From an uncultured Alphaproteobacteria bacterium (lineage in GTDB: Bacteria; Pseudomonadota; Alphaproteobacteria; CAAHEQ01; UBA3637): a stretch of 64,000 nucleotides of DNA. How positions within the stretch are numbered: position 1 is the first letter of the stretch; each line of letters begins with the position of its first letter. The DNA is taken from contig CAKPYH010000002.1 of NCBI GenBank assembly GCA_934202735.1, positions 186,001-250,000 of the forward strand, given 5' to 3'. Both the position numbers and the translations under genes were made by a program. Under the pieces are notes generated by a model that was not told the DNA's origin, did not search any database, and saw only the letters and a program-made list of their open reading frames with translations. Positions 16,498 to 25,845 of this stretch are shown piece by piece.

Positions 16498-19400
16498 ATG
16501 ATGAAGCAAGTAATATTTTACGCACTGATGTTCGGGATGATATTCGGACCGGGGACAGGCTTGGCGGCGGGGTATACGCAGGCGCGGGTTCAGGGTCGTC
16601 CGCCGGTACGTCAAGTGATTTACACCCGGGCGAAAGCGGGGGATATTCGGGCATTAAAGGCCTTACAGGCGCGGGGGATATCGTTAGAGGCGCGGGATGG
16701 CAAAGGGAACACGGCGTTGTGTGAAGCGACATGGCGGAAAGACAGGGTAGCCTTTCAAGCGTTGCGGTCGGCCGGGGCGAATTTAGGGGCAGCATGTATG
16801 CACCGGATCCCGGTCTCATACAAGACGGCGATGGGTTTAAGCCCGGCAACGGGGACGGGAGCCGGGACGACCGGGGCGGGCTTGGCGGCTGCGACCACGG
16901 CGGAAACGGCGGGATTGAGCACTGCGGCGATGGTGGGTATCGGTGTCGGTGCGGTGGCTTTGGTCGGGGGCGGCGTTGCTTTGGCCGCCGGCGGTGGTGG
17001 CGGCGGTAGTTCGTCCAAAGGGGGCAAGCCCCAAGACACCGGGGGAGAAACATGTGCCGGGTATACGTTGACCACCTGTCCGGCAAACGGAGATTGTGAT
17101 ACCTGTACAGACGGAGACGGAAACACCCGTTATACCTTGACCAAATGCCATGCCGGGTATGACAGGACCGGGAATACATGTGTGGCGCATAATTGTGCGG
17201 CGGAAGGGTATCGAGCAACGGCCTGTACCGCCAACGAGACACTGACGGGAACCTGTCGTTCCGGTGCGTCCACATGGTACAAATGCCAAGCGAAACCGGT
17301 AGATAAATGTGAAAACGTGAACTGCGGAGCCCATGGGACATGTTCGGACGGAATGTGTGTTTGTTCGGATAATTATTATGGTCCGCGGTGTGAGACGGCC
17401 CCCTTGAACTGCGGAGTTCACGGGACATGGAACCAGGAGACAAAAGCCTGCGATTGTTCGGACGGCTATACCGGAACCACCTGTCAAACCGCCCCGGTTG
17501 TAGATAAATGTGAAAACATAAATTGCGGGGCCCATGGGACGTGTTCGGACGGGATGTGCGTTTGTTCGGATAATTATTATGGTCCGCGGTGTGAGACGGC
17601 CCCCTTGAACTGCGGGGATCACGGAACCTGGAACCCGGCGACAAAAGCCTGCGATTGTTCGGACGGCTATACAGGGACCACCTGTCAAACCGCCCCGGTT
17701 GTAGATAAATGCGCGAACGTGAACTGTGGGGCCCATGGGACGTGTTCGGACGGAATGTGTGTTTGTTCGGATAATTATTATGGTCCGCGGTGTGAGACGG
17801 CCCCTTTGAACTGCGGGGCTCATGGGACATGGAACAAGGCGACAAAAGCCTGTGATTGTTCGGACGGCTATACCGGAACGACATGTCAAACTGCCCCGGT
17901 TGTGGATAAATGTGCGGGTATAACATGCCAAGGCGGGGGAATCTGCAACTCTGATACCGGGATGTGCGCCTGTGATGCCACCAAAGGTTGGGTCCAAGAC
18001 GGTCAAAATTGTAAACCCGCCACCTGCGCCGGGGAAGCTTTAACCGCCTGCCCCAGCCATAAACCCATTCAAAAAGCATCCTGTATATCCGGCGGGCAAC
18101 AATACTTGGTGTGTGAAGAAGCCCCCGCCTGCCCGGCCGGACAATATGGGGACGGGACCACCTGTACTCAATGCCCCAGCGGATCAACCAGCGCCGCCGG
18201 TGCCACACAAATATCCGATTGTACCTGCCCTGATCAATGGCAAGACCCTAATACCTTCCAATGCTATGCCACATACGCATGCTTGCATGGCGGAAAACAA
18301 AACGGGCCTACATCCTGCGATTGTACCGGGACAGGTTATACCGGCACGTTATGTGAAATTATCGGCAGTGGAACCGGCACACAACCGGATTTAGCCGATC
18401 CCGTAACATGGCAGACGTCAGAATTCAAAAAGGGAAATTTCCTGGCTCAGATCGGGGCCGATAAAGCCTATGCCCGGGGATATACCGGTTTAGTGCATGA
18501 CCCGAACACCCGTCAACCCACCACCGAAAAAGTACGGGTCGGTGTTTTAGATTCCGGTGTAGATACCACACATCAGGATTTGATTGACAATCTGTCCAAA
18601 GATGTCGATGGAAATATCTATGGCTTTAACTTTGATTACGGCCCGTGTAAGGGTTCAGATAAGAAAAATTGTTATTATCACTGGGTCGAGGATAATACGC
18701 ACTATCTTGCCTTTGTAGATGAAAATGGTAATATGAAGAACAGTGCCGGACAATATTACAAGGCAGGAAGTATATCTGCGGCCGATTGGAATGCATACGC
18801 GAACGCATACGCCGATGATTATGATTGGGATAAAGAAAAATATAATCCAAACCCACATAAAACAGATTCTGATGGTAAATTGAACAGCCATGGCACACAC
18901 GTGGCGGGGATTATCGGTGCAGCCAAAAATAATTCCGGTATGCACGGGGTGGCCCCCAATGTGGAAATGGTGGCCGGTATTTTTGATCAGTATGGACTTG
19001 GATTTGCATTGGCGGCCAAGACCTTTGCGGATCAACGGGTCCGGGTGATCAATATGAGTTTTGGTGGCAATGCTTCCTATGATAATACAAAAACACAGGT
19101 ACAATATGCCAAAGGGAAAAACGCCAGTAATATTTACTCTGCATCTATGGTTGCAGGCTATAAAACTTTGGCCGCGAATAACATTGTAACGGTAAAAAGC
19201 ACCGGAAATGACAGCGCCCCCAATGAGCATGATGGCCAGGTTTTACCGGCAACTGTTGACCTGGGGGTTCCCTTGACAACCACTTTCGGGAAAGGGAGTC
19301 AATATGACATGACGAACCTGTTTGTGGCGGTGGCGGCCCTGAATTATAAAAACGGCCTTGCCAATTATTCACAATCGTGCGGGGCAGCCCAAGGCTATTG

Positions 19401-20961
19401 TATTTCGGCCCCCGGTGGAGATCCAGACACAGCTTACGCATACGCACAAGAAATGTATGATAACGGTACATGGACCTATGATTATGCTAATACATGGTAT
19501 AAAGAACATAGAGCAATTACGTCAACTATCCCCGGCGGAGAATATGGTGAACTGTGGGGTACATCCATGGCCACACCGGTGGTAACGGGCAGTATTGCCT
19601 TGCTGATGGGGGCGTATCCGTGGTTGTCTTCGCAAGAAGTGGTAGACCTGCTGTTCATGACGGCCAATCAAGACTTACCCGATTGGGTAAACAGCGGGAC
19701 TTACACCAGTATCAAAACCGGTGAAACCAAACCCACCAGCACCCTGTACGGGCATGGTATGGTGGACCTGGACAAAGCCACCGGTTCGGCCATTGGCGAC
19801 CTGTACGTTACAACGGGAACCACCACAAATGCGAATCGTATGGCGATTAAACAGGCTTCTTTCAAACTGCCCCGGCGGATGAGTACCGCCTTGATGCAAA
19901 ACATGCCGGCCGGCGTGATGGCGTTAGATGCCTATGAACGCCCGTTTATGATTCGGATGGATACGTTGGTGAAACGGCCACACCGGTCCGAAAAAGCATT
20001 CCGTCAATCTTTCCGGTCTTTCCTGTCCCGTGGTAAAGTCCAAACCGCCGGCGTACCGGACAAGTTGAGTTTCACTTTTGCCACTACACCGGCCACAGAT
20101 AACCTGTTAGGCTATGGGGCGTTAGATATGAACCTGGCCCTATCCGATACGCAAGCTTTACGCCTGTCATATCGGGCGGATACACGATTGGGGGAAGACT
20201 ATTTTAATCAAGTCCTATCCAACCCGTTCACGGAAATGCGAAACAGTTATGCTTTGGCTCATACGTTTAAACTCAATAAAAAATGGGGCTTTACGTTTGG
20301 GGCCATCACGGGTAAAAACGGTTTCTTTGATGCCGATAAAGACTATGATACCGAATTCAAAAAATCGGTCAATGCTTTTTCCGGCGAAGTATCTTATCAA
20401 CCGTCCCGCCGATTGACCCTGAAAGCCGTGGGTGGTATGGTATCCGAAAAAGATGCTATCCTGGGGATGAACGGTGCCGGGGCATTCAAAACCGACACCG
20501 GAACCACCTACTACACCGGTGCGGTGGCAGAAATCTATCCGACACAACGGTTGACGCTTTCGGCGGCCTGGTATTATGGACACAGTGTGATGAACGGTAC
20601 CGATTCACTTCTGTCTTTCGGACGATTGGAATCGGATAGTTTTGCCTTGGATGCCCGGTATCAAGCCACAAAAGATCGCTTGTTCGGGTTGCAAGTATCA
20701 TCCCCCTTGCGGATACGTAAAGGCACGGCCACTTTCCTGTTGCCCACCGGACGCGGCATGTATGATGATACCGTGTACACGGATACCTATCGGGTCTCGT
20801 TGAAATCCACCGCCCGAGAATACAATGTCGGCCTCTATATGACCGAAACCGGCAAAACATTTGATTGGCGGTACGAATTGGGTGTCCGGTTCCATCCGGA
20901 TCATGACGCTACGGCGGCACCGGATTACCGAGCCTTGTTCGGATTTGATTGGAAGTATTAA
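16498..20961 (+). CDS. Composite autotransporter: ankyrin-like, EGF-like repeats, subtilisin (S8) protease, beta-barrel
   Basis: The 1487-residue secreted protein has: Sec signal at about 1-24; ankyrin-like helices at about 40-90 (AKAGDIRALKALQARG); a hydrophobic Gly/Ala run at about 140-170; Cys-rich modules from about 180; three near-identical 67-residue double-EGF units at about 268-468 (GTCSDGMCVC, CDCSDGYTGTTC); further Cys-rich units to about 620; a peptidase S8 domain with Asp685 (VLDSGVDTTH), His798 (HGTHVAG) and Ser1023 (GTSMATP); and a C-terminal outer-membrane barrel ending FGFDWKY with terminal aromatic residue. Barrel and protease place it in the SphB1/SSP-type autotransporter group. 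The EGF array and ankyrin-like start are unusual for it. Probable role: cell-surface protease and adhesin. Start 16498 or 16501; both ATG. Confidence 0.92.
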   Translation: MMKQVIFYALMFGMIFGPGTGLAAGYTQARVQGRPPVRQVIYTRAKAGDIRALKALQARGISLEARDGKGNTALCEATWRKDRVAFQALRSAGANLGAACMHRIPVSYKTAMGLSPATGTGAGTTGAGLAAATTAETAGLSTAAMVGIGVGAVALVGGGVALAAGGGGGGSSSKGGKPQDTGGETCAGYTLTTCPANGDCDTCTDGDGNTRYTLTKCHAGYDRTGNTCVAHNCAAEGYRATACTANETLTGTCRSGASTWYKCQAKPVDKCENVNCGAHGTCSDGMCVCSDNYYGPRCETAPLNCGVHGTWNQETKACDCSDGYTGTTCQTAPVVDKCENINCGAHGTCSDGMCVCSDNYYGPRCETAPLNCGDHGTWNPATKACDCSDGYTGTTCQTAPVVDKCANVNCGAHGTCSDGMCVCSDNYYGPRCETAPLNCGAHGTWNKATKACDCSDGYTGTTCQTAPVVDKCAGITCQGGGICNSDTGMCACDATKGWVQDGQNCKPATCAGEALTACPSHKPIQKASCISGGQQYLVCEEAPACPAGQYGDGTTCTQCPSGSTSAAGATQISDCTCPDQWQDPNTFQCYATYACLHGGKQNGPTSCDCTGTGYTGTLCEIIGSGTGTQPDLADPVTWQTSEFKKGNFLAQIGADKAYARGYTGLVHDPNTRQPTTEKVRVGVLDSGVDTTHQDLIDNLSKDVDGNIYGFNFDYGPCKGSDKKNCYYHWVEDNTHYLAFVDENGNMKNSAGQYYKAGSISAADWNAYANAYADDYDWDKEKYNPNPHKTDSDGKLNSHGTHVAGIIGAAKNNSGMHGVAPNVEMVAGIFDQYGLGFALAAKTFADQRVRVINMSFGGNASYDNTKTQVQYAKGKNASNIYSASMVAGYKTLAANNIVTVKSTGNDSAPNEHDGQVLPATVDLGVPLTTTFGKGSQYDMTNLFVAVAALNYKNGLANYSQSCGAAQGYCISAPGGDPDTAYAYAQEMYDNGTWTYDYANTWYKEHRAITSTIPGGEYGELWGTSMATPVVTGSIALLMGAYPWLSSQEVVDLLFMTANQDLPDWVNSGTYTSIKTGETKPTSTLYGHGMVDLDKATGSAIGDLYVTTGTTTNANRMAIKQASFKLPRRMSTALMQNMPAGVMALDAYERPFMIRMDTLVKRPHRSEKAFRQSFRSFLSRGKVQTAGVPDKLSFTFATTPATDNLLGYGALDMNLALSDTQALRLSYRADTRLGEDYFNQVLSNPFTEMRNSYALAHTFKLNKKWGFTFGAITGKNGFFDADKDYDTEFKKSVNAFSGEVSYQPSRRLTLKAVGGMVSEKDAILGMNGAGAFKTDTGTTYYTGAVAEIYPTQRLTLSAAWYYGHSVMNGTDSLLSFGRLESDSFALDARYQATKDRLFGLQVSSPLRIRKGTATFLLPTGRGMYDDTVYTDTYRVSLKSTAREYNVGLYMTETGKTFDWRYELGVRFHPDHDATAAPDYRALFGFDWKY
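17299..17901 (+). repeat. Three tandem 201-bp repeats encoding EGF-like units
   Basis: Near-identical units begin at 17299, 17500 and 17701, with a partial fourth start at 17902, each beginning with the codons for V-D-K-C. The period is exactly 201 bp (67 codons), so gain or loss of a unit keeps the frame. Differences between units are few and mostly synonymous. Confidence 0.95.
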
Positions 20962-20965
20962 AGAT

Positions 20966-20991
20966 GGGGCGGGCGGTTGCCTGCCCTTTTT
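20966..20991 (+). terminator. Terminator of the autotransporter gene
   Basis: An 8-bp GC-rich stem (20967-20974 with 20979-20986, one G-T pair, loop GGTT) followed by five T, just after the stop codon. Confidence 0.88.
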
Positions 20992-21005
20992 GAAACCATC
21001 TATTG

Positions 21006-22265
21006 TCAATAAAACAGTTTTTGTGCCGTCAATGTCAACCCGGTACACACGCTTTCCAATTTGGCAGATTCGGAAATGTCTGTCCCCGGGAAAACCCGAT
21101 TTATCATCAGTTTAACGGCAGGTACCAAACACGTACCACCCGTTAAAATCACCATATTGATTTGTGAAGCCGAAACCCCGGCCAGTGCCAGTGTATTCAT
21201 CATCGCTTGACGAATCTTGTCTAAGCTTGCCTGAATGGCATCATTAAACTCTTGTCGTGTGGCCGCAAATATCAAGTTTTGTGATAACTCGCGAAACATA
21301 AGCGTTTCTTGTTCATGAGTGCTCAACTGAACTTTAGCATCTTCTGCGACCTTTAAAAGATGATGTGCCAGTTGATATTCCAATAATTCAGCCAAACGTT
21401 CTATCTTCACACGATCGCACGGTTGCGCTAAAATATCTTGCACCATCATTTTGTTTTTGAAAGTATAACAAAAATTGATCAGGCTCCATTCGGCTAAATT
21501 AAAATATAAAGAATCCGGAACGGACAAGCGTTTCGTACCATAAACTCCCCCTTTGCCAAAGGACGGCATAAAGGCCGACAAGCAAAAATCCCGATCAAAA
21601 TCATTACCACCGACCCGAATACCGTACGTTGCCAAAATATCATGCAACCGATCCGTTTGAGAACGATAACTCGGACCAATTCTAATCACGGAAAAATCCG
21701 CCGTTCCGCCCCCCAGATCTACAATAAAGGCCAATTTGTCTTGCGTTAAATGTTGTTCATGGGCAAAGGCCGCCGCAACCGGTTCATATTGAAAACAAAC
21801 ATTTTTGAATCCGATTTCCCGGGCCACTGTATCAACCTTATTTTGCGCCCGTTGATCCATCTCCGGGCCGTTATCTTGAAAATGGACGGGACGACCGATA
21901 ACAACCGATGAAATATCGCACTGACATGCCCGCTCGGCCGTTTGTTTCAAATGAGATAAAAACGTCTTGATAATTGTATCAAAACGAATCGCCCGTGTAT
22001 TGACGATCGTTGATTTATCCATCAAATCCGTGCCTAAAATCCGTTTCACACTACGCAAAAATCGGCCGTCTGTCCCATCAATATAGGCCGAAATAGCCGC
22101 ACGACCAAATAACACTTGGTTATCATGTGTGTAAAACAAGGCGGTTGGTATCGTGCAAGCCCCCTGCTCCACCGGTATTAAAGCGACCGCATCCCCAGGA
22201 CCGCATACACGCCCTACGGCAGAATTTGTCGTACCGAAATCAATGCCCAAAACAGCGTGTTGCAT
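21006..22265 (-). CDS. yegD: YegD-like Hsp70-family protein
   Basis: The 419-residue protein has the Hsp70/actin ATPase fold: phosphate loop GIDFGTTNSAVG at the N-terminus, VVIGRPVHFQ, the second phosphate loop FIVDLGGGTADFSVIRI, and the adenosine motif VILTGGTCLVPAV. It lacks the DnaK substrate-binding domain, which fits YegD, a family proposed to act as a chaperone but not well understood. The ATG at 22265 is preferred because GGGAAGGGA precedes it. It lies 71 bp downstream of hprK on the same strand. Confidence 0.85.
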   Translation of the reverse strand: MQHAVLGIDFGTTNSAVGRVCGPGDAVALIPVEQGACTIPTALFYTHDNQVLFGRAAISAYIDGTDGRFLRSVKRILGTDLMDKSTIVNTRAIRFDTIIKTFLSHLKQTAERACQCDISSVVIGRPVHFQDNGPEMDQRAQNKVDTVAREIGFKNVCFQYEPVAAAFAHEQHLTQDKLAFIVDLGGGTADFSVIRIGPSYRSQTDRLHDILATYGIRVGGNDFDRDFCLSAFMPSFGKGGVYGTKRLSVPDSLYFNLAEWSLINFCYTFKNKMMVQDILAQPCDRVKIERLAELLEYQLAHHLLKVAEDAKVQLSTHEQETLMFRELSQNLIFAATRQEFNDAIQASLDKIRQAMMNTLALAGVSASQINMVILTGGTCLVPAVKLMINRVFPGTDISESAKLESVCTGLTLTAQKLFY

Positions 22266-22336
22266 ATCATATCCCTTCCCTTTGGACACGCATTATAGGG
22301 AATTCATATCCCAAAGTCAATCTTTATTTTCAAAGA

Positions 22337-22852
22337 CTAACGCCGGTTTGATTGCGTGCGGGATAATCTTCGTAAAGCATGTGTCGTTTCCGTCTCGGGT
22401 GGCCAATGTTCAACCAGTTTCAAAGCACGAGCACCCCGTAAGACATGAACCAATACACGCATTTTATCTATTAAAAACTTATCTTCGGACCATAGATGAT
22501 AAGTCGGAATTGAGACACCGGCCACGACTTGCGCGTACCGTTCCGGCAGGCGTTCCGGCATATCCGCCGACAATTCTATCATCGCCCGAACGGGCACCGC
22601 ACGCGCGACTGTCCGAAATCCGGATACAATACCCAGCGACCGCACCTCCATACACGTCCGCGTAGCGGGCACCGGTTGAGCATATAGCACACCCCGCCGA
22701 ACCGATACCAAGACACCATCGTCTCCGATTAAACTCCCCCCGCGTTCAATCAGTTGCAAGGCCAAAGAGGATTTGCCGACACAGCTTTTCCCGACAATCA
22801 AAAACCCGGTATTTTGAAAAAAAACACCCGTTGCCTGTAAAAAATCAGCCAT
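22337..22852 (-). CDS. hprK: Short HPr kinase/phosphorylase-like protein
   Basis: The 171-residue protein has the HprK catalytic domain without the N-terminal domain of the Firmicute enzyme. The P-loop is FLIVGKSCVGKSSLAL; LIGDDGVLV is the family's DD motif. Short HprK is typical of Alphaproteobacteria, where it phosphorylates or dephosphorylates HPr and ties carbon and nitrogen PTS signalling to envelope control. No HPr or EIIA gene lies nearby in this window, unlike in many relatives. The P-loop carries Cys in place of the common second Gly. Confidence 0.85.
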   Translation of the reverse strand: MADFLQATGVFFQNTGFLIVGKSCVGKSSLALQLIERGGSLIGDDGVLVSVRRGVLYAQPVPATRTCMEVRSLGIVSGFRTVARAVPVRAMIELSADMPERLPERYAQVVAGVSIPTYHLWSEDKFLIDKMRVLVHVLRGARALKLVEHWPPETETTHALRRLSRTQSNRR

Positions 22853-22867
22853 CTTTTTATCCCAATA

Positions 22868-22944
22868 TGGCGTTCCCGGCGGGAGTTGAACCCACGGCCC
22901 CAGGATTAGGAATCCTGTGCTCTATCCATCTGAGCTACGGGAAC
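22868..22944 (-). tRNA. tRNA-Arg (anticodon CCT)
   Basis: A complete cloverleaf on the minus strand: acceptor GTTCCCG with CGGGAAC, D arm with GCTCAGATGGATAGAGC, anticodon stem CAGGA/TCCTG with loop TTCCTAA (anticodon CCT, reads AGG), T arm GTGGGTTCAACTCCCGC and an encoded CCA end. It lies between hprK and a small membrane protein gene. Confidence 0.96.
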
Positions 22945-22952
22945 GGGGGAGA

Positions 22953-23255
22953 TTAACCCTGATTCAGATATTCGGCAAACATCCGTACCACAATGAAGTC
23001 AACCGCCAAAACGGCTGTGAACAGAATAAAACCGGAAAATCCGACACTACCGATAGACAACAATGTGCCCAAAAAAGCCAACGCCAAAATGGCCGAAAAA
23101 ATAAAATAAATGGCTTTGGCAAACGGCTTTAATTTATGAGCAAACAGATTGATAAAAATCGGTTCCAATGTCAACATTTTTTTCAGTTGTTGCACCCGTT
23201 CGGCCGTAACGGCTGCGGCTTGTTCTTTTTTATTTGTTTTATTTTCTTCTGTCAT
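22953..23255 (-). CDS. Small membrane protein, DUF4282-like
   Basis: The 100-residue protein has a polar, basic N-terminus (about 1-45) and two hydrophobic helices (AIYFIFSAILALAFLGTLL and FSGFILFTAVLAVDFIVVRM) followed by a short tail. The pattern resembles DUF4282 proteins, whose function is unknown. It starts 12 bp after lysS and is probably co-transcribed. The family assignment is tentative. Confidence 0.6.
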   Translation of the reverse strand: MTEENKTNKKEQAAAVTAERVQQLKKMLTLEPIFINLFAHKLKPFAKAIYFIFSAILALAFLGTLLSIGSVGFSGFILFTAVLAVDFIVVRMFAEYLNQG

Positions 23256-23267
23256 AGTTTTCTCCTT

Positions 23268-24749
23268 TTATTTTTTGCGCATGGTGGGAAAAGCAATTAC
23301 ATCACGGATAGACGTATTATTGGTCAAAAACATAACCAATCGGTCAAAACCAATCCCCAACCCACCTGTGGGGGGTAATCCGTGTTCTAAAGCCTCAACG
23401 AAATCATCATCCATCATATCCGCTTCTTCATCACCGGCTTCCCGTGCCGCCACTTGTTCTTCAAAGCGTGCCCGTTGATCCAGCGGATTCGTCAGCTCGG
23501 AATATGCATTACACATTTCCTTGCAGTTGATATAAGTCTCAAATCGTTCTACCAAACGTGAATCGGACCGATGCTCCTTGGTCAAAGGAGACATAGACTT
23601 GGGATGATCCATCACATGTGTCGGTTGCACCAGATATTGTTCGCATTTTTCTTCAAACACAGCCGCCATCACATGCCCCCAATCCGCATCATCGGCCACA
23701 TCTACATGCAACTGTTTTGCCGCTTGGCGTGCCTCTGCATCAGAGGTAATAGACAAGAAATCCACGCCGGTGTGTTCTTTCACCAGATCCGCCATAGACC
23801 GCCGAGCAAAGGGCTTGCTTAAATCAAATTGTTTTCCATCATATTCAATCTGCAAAGTTCCATTGACGGCCAAACACGCCGCCCGCGTAATTTCTTCAAA
23901 CAGATCCATCATATCATGATAATCCATATAAGGGATATAAACTTCCATGCCGGTAAACTCGGGATTGTGTGTGGTATCCATGCCTTCGTTCCGGAAGTTA
24001 CGTGAAAATTCAAACACCCCCGGCATTCCCCCGACAATCAATCGTTTCAAAAACAGTTCCGGGGCCACCCGTAAGAATAAATCCATATCCAATGTATTAT
24101 GATGCGTGATAAAAGGTTTTGCCGTAGCACCGCCCTTAATCACCTGCAAAACAGGCGTTTCCACTTCATAACACCCCTTGGATAACAACAGTTGACGGAC
24201 TGCCTCTACCATCCGGCTACGTTTCATCAGGGTTTCAATCGTTTCCGGATTCATAATCATGTCTAATTCCCGATGACGATACTTGGTATCCGTATCGGTC
24301 AGGCCGTGAAACTTTTCGGGCAACGGCAACAACGCTTTGGCCAACATTGTAAGACTTTGTGTCGCTACGGATAATTCACCCCGTTTGGTCCGCCGAACGG
24401 TTCCTTGTACACCGACCATATCCCCGATATCCAACCAATTCAGTATTTGTTTTACAGATTCATCAGATTGTTCCAAAGATGTATAGATTTGCACTTTACC
24501 GGTTGCGTCATAAATATCCATAAACATACCGGAATTGCGAATCGCCCGAATCCGGCCCGCAACGCGCACAACGTCATCCGTCTGCGTATCTTTGGGCAAT
24601 TCGGCATATTTTTCATTCAAAGACACCGATGTTTCTGTCGGCTTATAAATATGCGGATATGGGTTGATGTGTGCTTGTTCCATGGCACGCAATTTTTCTA
24701 CACGGATTTTCCGTTGTTCATGTCCCAGGTTTTGTTGATTTTCAGTCAT
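23268..24749 (-). CDS. lysS: Lysyl-tRNA synthetase, class II
   Basis: It charges tRNA-Lys. The N-terminal OB-fold (VRVAGRIRAIRNSGMFMDIYD) and class II core are complete in 493 residues. Motif 2 is in FEFSRNFRNEGMDTTHNPEF and motif 3 in GLGIGFDRLVMFLTN. The ATG at 24749 is used because AAAGGAAAT precedes it at the right distance; an in-frame ATG 21 bp upstream has no such site. Confidence 0.96.
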   Translation of the reverse strand: MTENQQNLGHEQRKIRVEKLRAMEQAHINPYPHIYKPTETSVSLNEKYAELPKDTQTDDVVRVAGRIRAIRNSGMFMDIYDATGKVQIYTSLEQSDESVKQILNWLDIGDMVGVQGTVRRTKRGELSVATQSLTMLAKALLPLPEKFHGLTDTDTKYRHRELDMIMNPETIETLMKRSRMVEAVRQLLLSKGCYEVETPVLQVIKGGATAKPFITHHNTLDMDLFLRVAPELFLKRLIVGGMPGVFEFSRNFRNEGMDTTHNPEFTGMEVYIPYMDYHDMMDLFEEITRAACLAVNGTLQIEYDGKQFDLSKPFARRSMADLVKEHTGVDFLSITSDAEARQAAKQLHVDVADDADWGHVMAAVFEEKCEQYLVQPTHVMDHPKSMSPLTKEHRSDSRLVERFETYINCKEMCNAYSELTNPLDQRARFEEQVAAREAGDEEADMMDDDFVEALEHGLPPTGGLGIGFDRLVMFLTNNTSIRDVIAFPTMRKK

Positions 24750-24817
24750 AGAGATTTCCTTTACTTTCATATTTCAAGTAATTTATCCGTTTTTCTTTCA
24801 AAAGTCAATTTATTTAG

Positions 24818-24846
24818 ATGACAAAAATAAAAAAAATTGTTATACT
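24818..24846 (+). promoter_or_regulatory. Promoter giving an apparently leaderless transcript
   Basis: ATGACA (24818-24823), 17-bp spacer, TATACT (24841-24846). The ATG of the methyltransferase begins 7 bp after the -10 box, where transcription should start, and no ribosome site is visible. Confidence 0.65.
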
Positions 24847-24852
24847 GCCGTT

Positions 24853-25845
24853 ATGAATATACAAAACTTATGTCCTTTTTTCGGAAAATGCGGCGGATGC
24901 CTGTATCAGGATATGTCTGATCAGGCATATCGGGCCCATAAAGAATCTTTTGTGTTACGGTCGTTTGCGGATCGTGGTTTAACACCTCCCGTGATGCCCA
25001 TGCGTGAAATTCCCTTACGGACGCGGCGGCGCGCTTCATTTGCCTATGCCAACGGTCATATCGGATATAATGCCCTTCACAGTCATCAACTGATTGAAAT
25101 TACAGACTGTCGCTTGTTAAAACCTTCTATAATAACAGGCTTAAATTGGGTACGTACCTGGGTTAAAACACTGAAAGGTTCGGGCGATATTTTTATGCTG
25201 GATACGCCTTGGGGATTAGACATTCACATCCGCCCCGTCAAAGGAACAAGCCCGAATTTAACAATGCGCGAACATTTGGCTTTATGGGCCGGTGATTCAC
25301 ATGTGGCACGGATATCCTATAACAATGAACCTATTTTGGCTAAAGTTTCTCTGCCCTTTTTACCGGATGCCTTTTTACAACCGTCCCAAGAAGGGGAAGA
25401 TATTTTAATTGATTTAGTTTTAAAAGCGGCTCAAGGTTCCCGACGGGCCGTGGATTTATTTTGCGGACGCGGTACATTTACCCGGCCGTTAGCCGATACC
25501 GGTATTCAAATCACAGGGTATGACTGCGCCCGGGACAGTGTCTCGGTTTTAGGTCCCCTGGGGCATGTACGCGATTTATTTCGGAACCCGCTCTCATCCG
25601 ATGAATTGGCCGAATTAGACCTGATTATATTGGATCCGCCCCGAGCCGGAGCCTTAACTCAAACGCAACAGATCGCCGAAACAGCCGTTCCGAAAATTAT
25701 CATGGTGTCGTGTAATCCCAAAACAGCCGCCCGTGATTGTAAAATATTGTCCGATGCCGGGTGGGTGATAGAAAGCATCACACCGGTAGATCAATTCAAA
25801 TGGTCCAATCACATTGAATTAGTATGCGTTCTAGTCAAGCACTAG
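24853..25845 (+). CDS. RumA/TrmA-family RNA uracil C5-methyltransferase
   Basis: The 330-residue enzyme has an N-terminal iron-sulfur motif CPFFGKCGGC, a SAM-binding core DLFCGRGTFTRPLA, the DPPRAG motif, and the catalytic Cys in MVSCNPKTAARDC. These are the features of 23S rRNA or tRNA m5U methyltransferases (RlmC/RlmD/TrmA group). The TRAM domain that RlmD has at its N-terminus is missing, so it is closer to RlmC or the short alphaproteobacterial form. The exact target base cannot be read from sequence. The start appears leaderless. Its 3' end overlaps the convergent lipoprotein gene by 15 bp. Confidence 0.85.
   Translation: MNIQNLCPFFGKCGGCLYQDMSDQAYRAHKESFVLRSFADRGLTPPVMPMREIPLRTRRRASFAYANGHIGYNALHSHQLIEITDCRLLKPSIITGLNWVRTWVKTLKGSGDIFMLDTPWGLDIHIRPVKGTSPNLTMREHLALWAGDSHVARISYNNEPILAKVSLPFLPDAFLQPSQEGEDILIDLVLKAAQGSRRAVDLFCGRGTFTRPLADTGIQITGYDCARDSVSVLGPLGHVRDLFRNPLSSDELAELDLIILDPPRAGALTQTQQIAETAVPKIIMVSCNPKTAARDCKILSDAGWVIESITPVDQFKWSNHIELVCVLVKH

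Noticed and set aside
17299..17901. Possible CRISPR array from the tandem repeats
   Set aside because: Units are 201 bp, in frame, contiguous and without unique spacers; they encode EGF-like domains. No CRISPR or cas gene was seen in the window.
16837..18006. Second antisense frame of 389 codons in the same region
   Set aside because: Same cause: the 201-bp repeats keep two antisense frames open.
16472..18208. Long open frame of 578 codons opposite the autotransporter gene
   Set aside because: It is antisense to a clearly coding, repetitive, GC-rich region; its Arg/Pro/Ser-rich, repeat-driven composition is a by-product of the repeat.
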